From Erysipelotrichaceae bacterium (GTDB lineage Bacteria > Bacillota_I > Bacilli_A > Erysipelotrichales > Erysipelotrichaceae): a DNA stretch of 64,000 bases. How positions within the stretch are numbered: position 1 is the stretch's first letter; the number at the start of each line of letters is the position of its first letter. The position numbers and the translations under genes were made by a program. The notes beneath the pieces are model-generated. The model was not told the origin of the DNA. It searched no databases and worked only from the letters and a program-made list of their open reading frames with translations. Below, piece by piece: positions 62,990 through 64,000 of this stretch. The stretch spans positions 62,001 to 126,000 of the forward strand of contig JAUYTU010000022.1 in the NCBI GenBank assembly GCA_030694975.1, given 5' to 3'.

Positions 62990-63727
62990 ATGAGAAAAAA
63001 AGCAAGTAAAATGTCAGTTAGGGAATTGGCGTCGTATATTGATCAATCGGTATTGAAACCGGAGTTTTCGGAATCAGAAATCCGTAAGTACATTCAAGAA
63101 GGAATTGATGTTGGCTGTCGGACGGTTTGTATCAATCCATCCGCCTTGGATATAGCTCAAGAAATGTGCAAGGGAACCGATACGAAGGTTTGTGTCGTCT
63201 GTGATTTTCCCTTTGGTTTAAGTACGACTGAGTCCAAAGTCATGCAAGCCAAGATGTATTGTGATGGCTGGGATGTATTTGAGTTGGATGTTGTGGCTAA
63301 CTATGGTTGGATTCGCAGTGGTAAGTGGGATCTGGTGCGTGATGATATCAAGGCGGTTTGTGATGAGTGTCATAAGCACCATGTGGAAGTTAAGGTCATT
63401 TTCGAAACCGATGCCTTAACGTTGGATGAAGTGAAGAAGGCAACGGAAGTTGCGATTGAGGCTGGGGCTGATTTCGTTAAGACATCGACCGGATTTTTTA
63501 CCAGTAAAACCGATGGAGCGTCCGTTGAAGTTATTTCCGCGATGATGGAAGTGGCGAATGGTCGTTGTAAAATCAAGGGATCGGGTGGTATTCGTACCCG
63601 TGAAGCCTTTTTGAATTTAATCGATATGGGCATTGATCGTATGGGAATCGGTTATAAGTCGACCCCTGTGGTTTTAGATATTGCCAATCAAAAAAAGGAT
63701 GATTCCGGTTGGAAAGAAACTTACTGA
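62990..63727 (+). CDS. deoC: DeoC-family aldolase (2) with altered phosphate motif
   Basis: 245 residues: CDFPFGLSTTESK, FVKTSTGFFTSKTDGAS with the Schiff-base Lys, IKGSGGIRT with the second Lys, but the phosphate loop reads RMGIGYKSTPVV instead of RIGTSSG/RIGSSAG. The core matches 2-deoxyribose-5-phosphate aldolase, though substrate recognition probably differs. Its last codons overlap the TTG start of the next gene. Function inferred as aldol cleavage of an uncommon deoxy-sugar. Confidence 0.85.
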   Translation: MRKKASKMSVRELASYIDQSVLKPEFSESEIRKYIQEGIDVGCRTVCINPSALDIAQEMCKGTDTKVCVVCDFPFGLSTTESKVMQAKMYCDGWDVFELDVVANYGWIRSGKWDLVRDDIKAVCDECHKHHVEVKVIFETDALTLDEVKKATEVAIEAGADFVKTSTGFFTSKTDGASVEVISAMMEVANGRCKIKGSGGIRTREAFLNLIDMGIDRMGIGYKSTPVVLDIANQKKDDSGWKETY

Positions 63728-64000
63728 CAAACGTCAGTCTGGATGATGTTGCGCGATTGCGTATTCATCGTTTAAGAAAGAAAAGGCTTGATACCAAGGC
63801 TTCGCTGTGTTCGCAGCGGGCTTTGTTGTATACGGAATCGTTCAAGCAAACGGAGAATGAGCCATATATTTTAAGAAAAGCCAAAGCGTTTGCTCATACC
63901 TTGGATCATATGTCAATTTTCATTGAAGCGGACAGTCTGATTTTCGGAAATATGGCATCCAAGAATTTTGCGGCACCGATTTATCCGGAATATTCGATGG
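63709..64000 (+). CDS. Second glycyl radical enzyme, 5' part, cut by window end
   Basis: An open frame from TTG 63709 (AGGA nine bases upstream) reads RALLYTESFKQTENEPYILRK, then ADSLIFGNMASKNFAAPIYPEYSM, the diagnostic GRE N-terminal motifs RAxLxTES, dELIVGN and PEYS. It overlaps the deoC stop. The catalytic Cys and Gly lie beyond the window, as presumably does the activase. Unlike the first GRE its N-terminus is canonical. Confidence 0.8.
   Translation, partial: MERNLLTNVSLDDVARLRIHRLRKKRLDTKASLCSQRALLYTESFKQTENEPYILRKAKAFAHTLDHMSIFIEADSLIFGNMASKNFAAPIYPEYSM

Noticed and set aside
1-64000. Alternative genetic code (TGA as Trp)
   Set aside because: TGA ends several genes in the expected places and Trp is coded TGG.

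Overview
The window looks like a chromosomal segment of an anaerobic, low-to-mid-GC Gram-positive bacterium (Bacillota, possibly Erysipelotrichia-like; this is inference, since no rRNA or marker gene is present). Pointers are a two-subunit 2-oxoacid:ferredoxin oxidoreductase, rubredoxin, a K+-dependent membrane pyrophosphatase, glycyl radical enzymes and corrinoid methyl-transfer proteins (anaerobe); an LTA-synthase-like protein and a LysM/G5/M23 hydrolase (walled Gram-positive); AGGAGG-type ribosome sites and a textbook CcpA cre box. TGA is used as a stop, so this is not a Mycoplasma-type code.

Region 1 (1-24.5 kb) is mostly housekeeping: the 3' end of an ArsA ATPase with a HesB-like partner, an LTA-synthase-like protein, small enzymes, the pyrophosphatase, KorAB, a block of two tandem cupin-type glucose-6-phosphate isomerases plus a type I mannose-6-phosphate isomerase, a macrodomain protein, MalY-type aminotransferase, PspC-type proteins, lipid kinase, AI-2E-family permease, rubredoxin and cyclophilin. 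Most units end in clear rho-independent hairpins.

Region 2 (25-46 kb) is a dense carbohydrate island. A plus-strand operon encodes SIS protein, SDR, FAD oxidoreductase, phosphotriesterase-fold hydrolase, KDPG-type aldolase, NagA, a ManA homologue and DeoC. It is followed by a TIM-barrel isomerase, another ManA homologue, a GntR/UTRA regulator, a glycyl radical enzyme (GRE) with its activase, a divergent long ManA fused to a degenerate kinase-like domain, NanE, a second SIS protein, and a complete mannose-family PTS (IIA, IIB, IIC, IID) behind a cre site, then a double-SIS sugar isomerase. The set is not a known nan, nag or KDPG pathway: it lacks a classical sugar-acid dehydratase but contains a GRE with a C-x-E active-site signature.

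Region 3 (46-56.4 kb) has a branching-type glycosyltransferase, GNAT, cytoplasmic 5'-nucleotidase family protein, a dual HD-GYP/PAS/GGDEF c-di-GMP protein, a DeoR regulator, a Fic protein preceded by an array of palindromic half-sites, an Fe-S aldo/keto reductase and two unknown membrane proteins.

Region 4 (56.4-64 kb) is a second unusual catabolic cluster on the plus strand: DUF1638, hexulose-phosphate synthase and phosphohexuloisomerase, a second NanE, a corrinoid protein, a UroD-family methyltransferase, a RACo-type corrinoid activator, a C-GCAxxG-C-C protein, a second DeoC with an altered phosphate-binding motif, and the start of a second GRE that runs off the window. Regions 2 and 4 repeat the same unusual trio (NanE, DeoC, GRE), which is the strongest hint of an undescribed sugar-degradation system.
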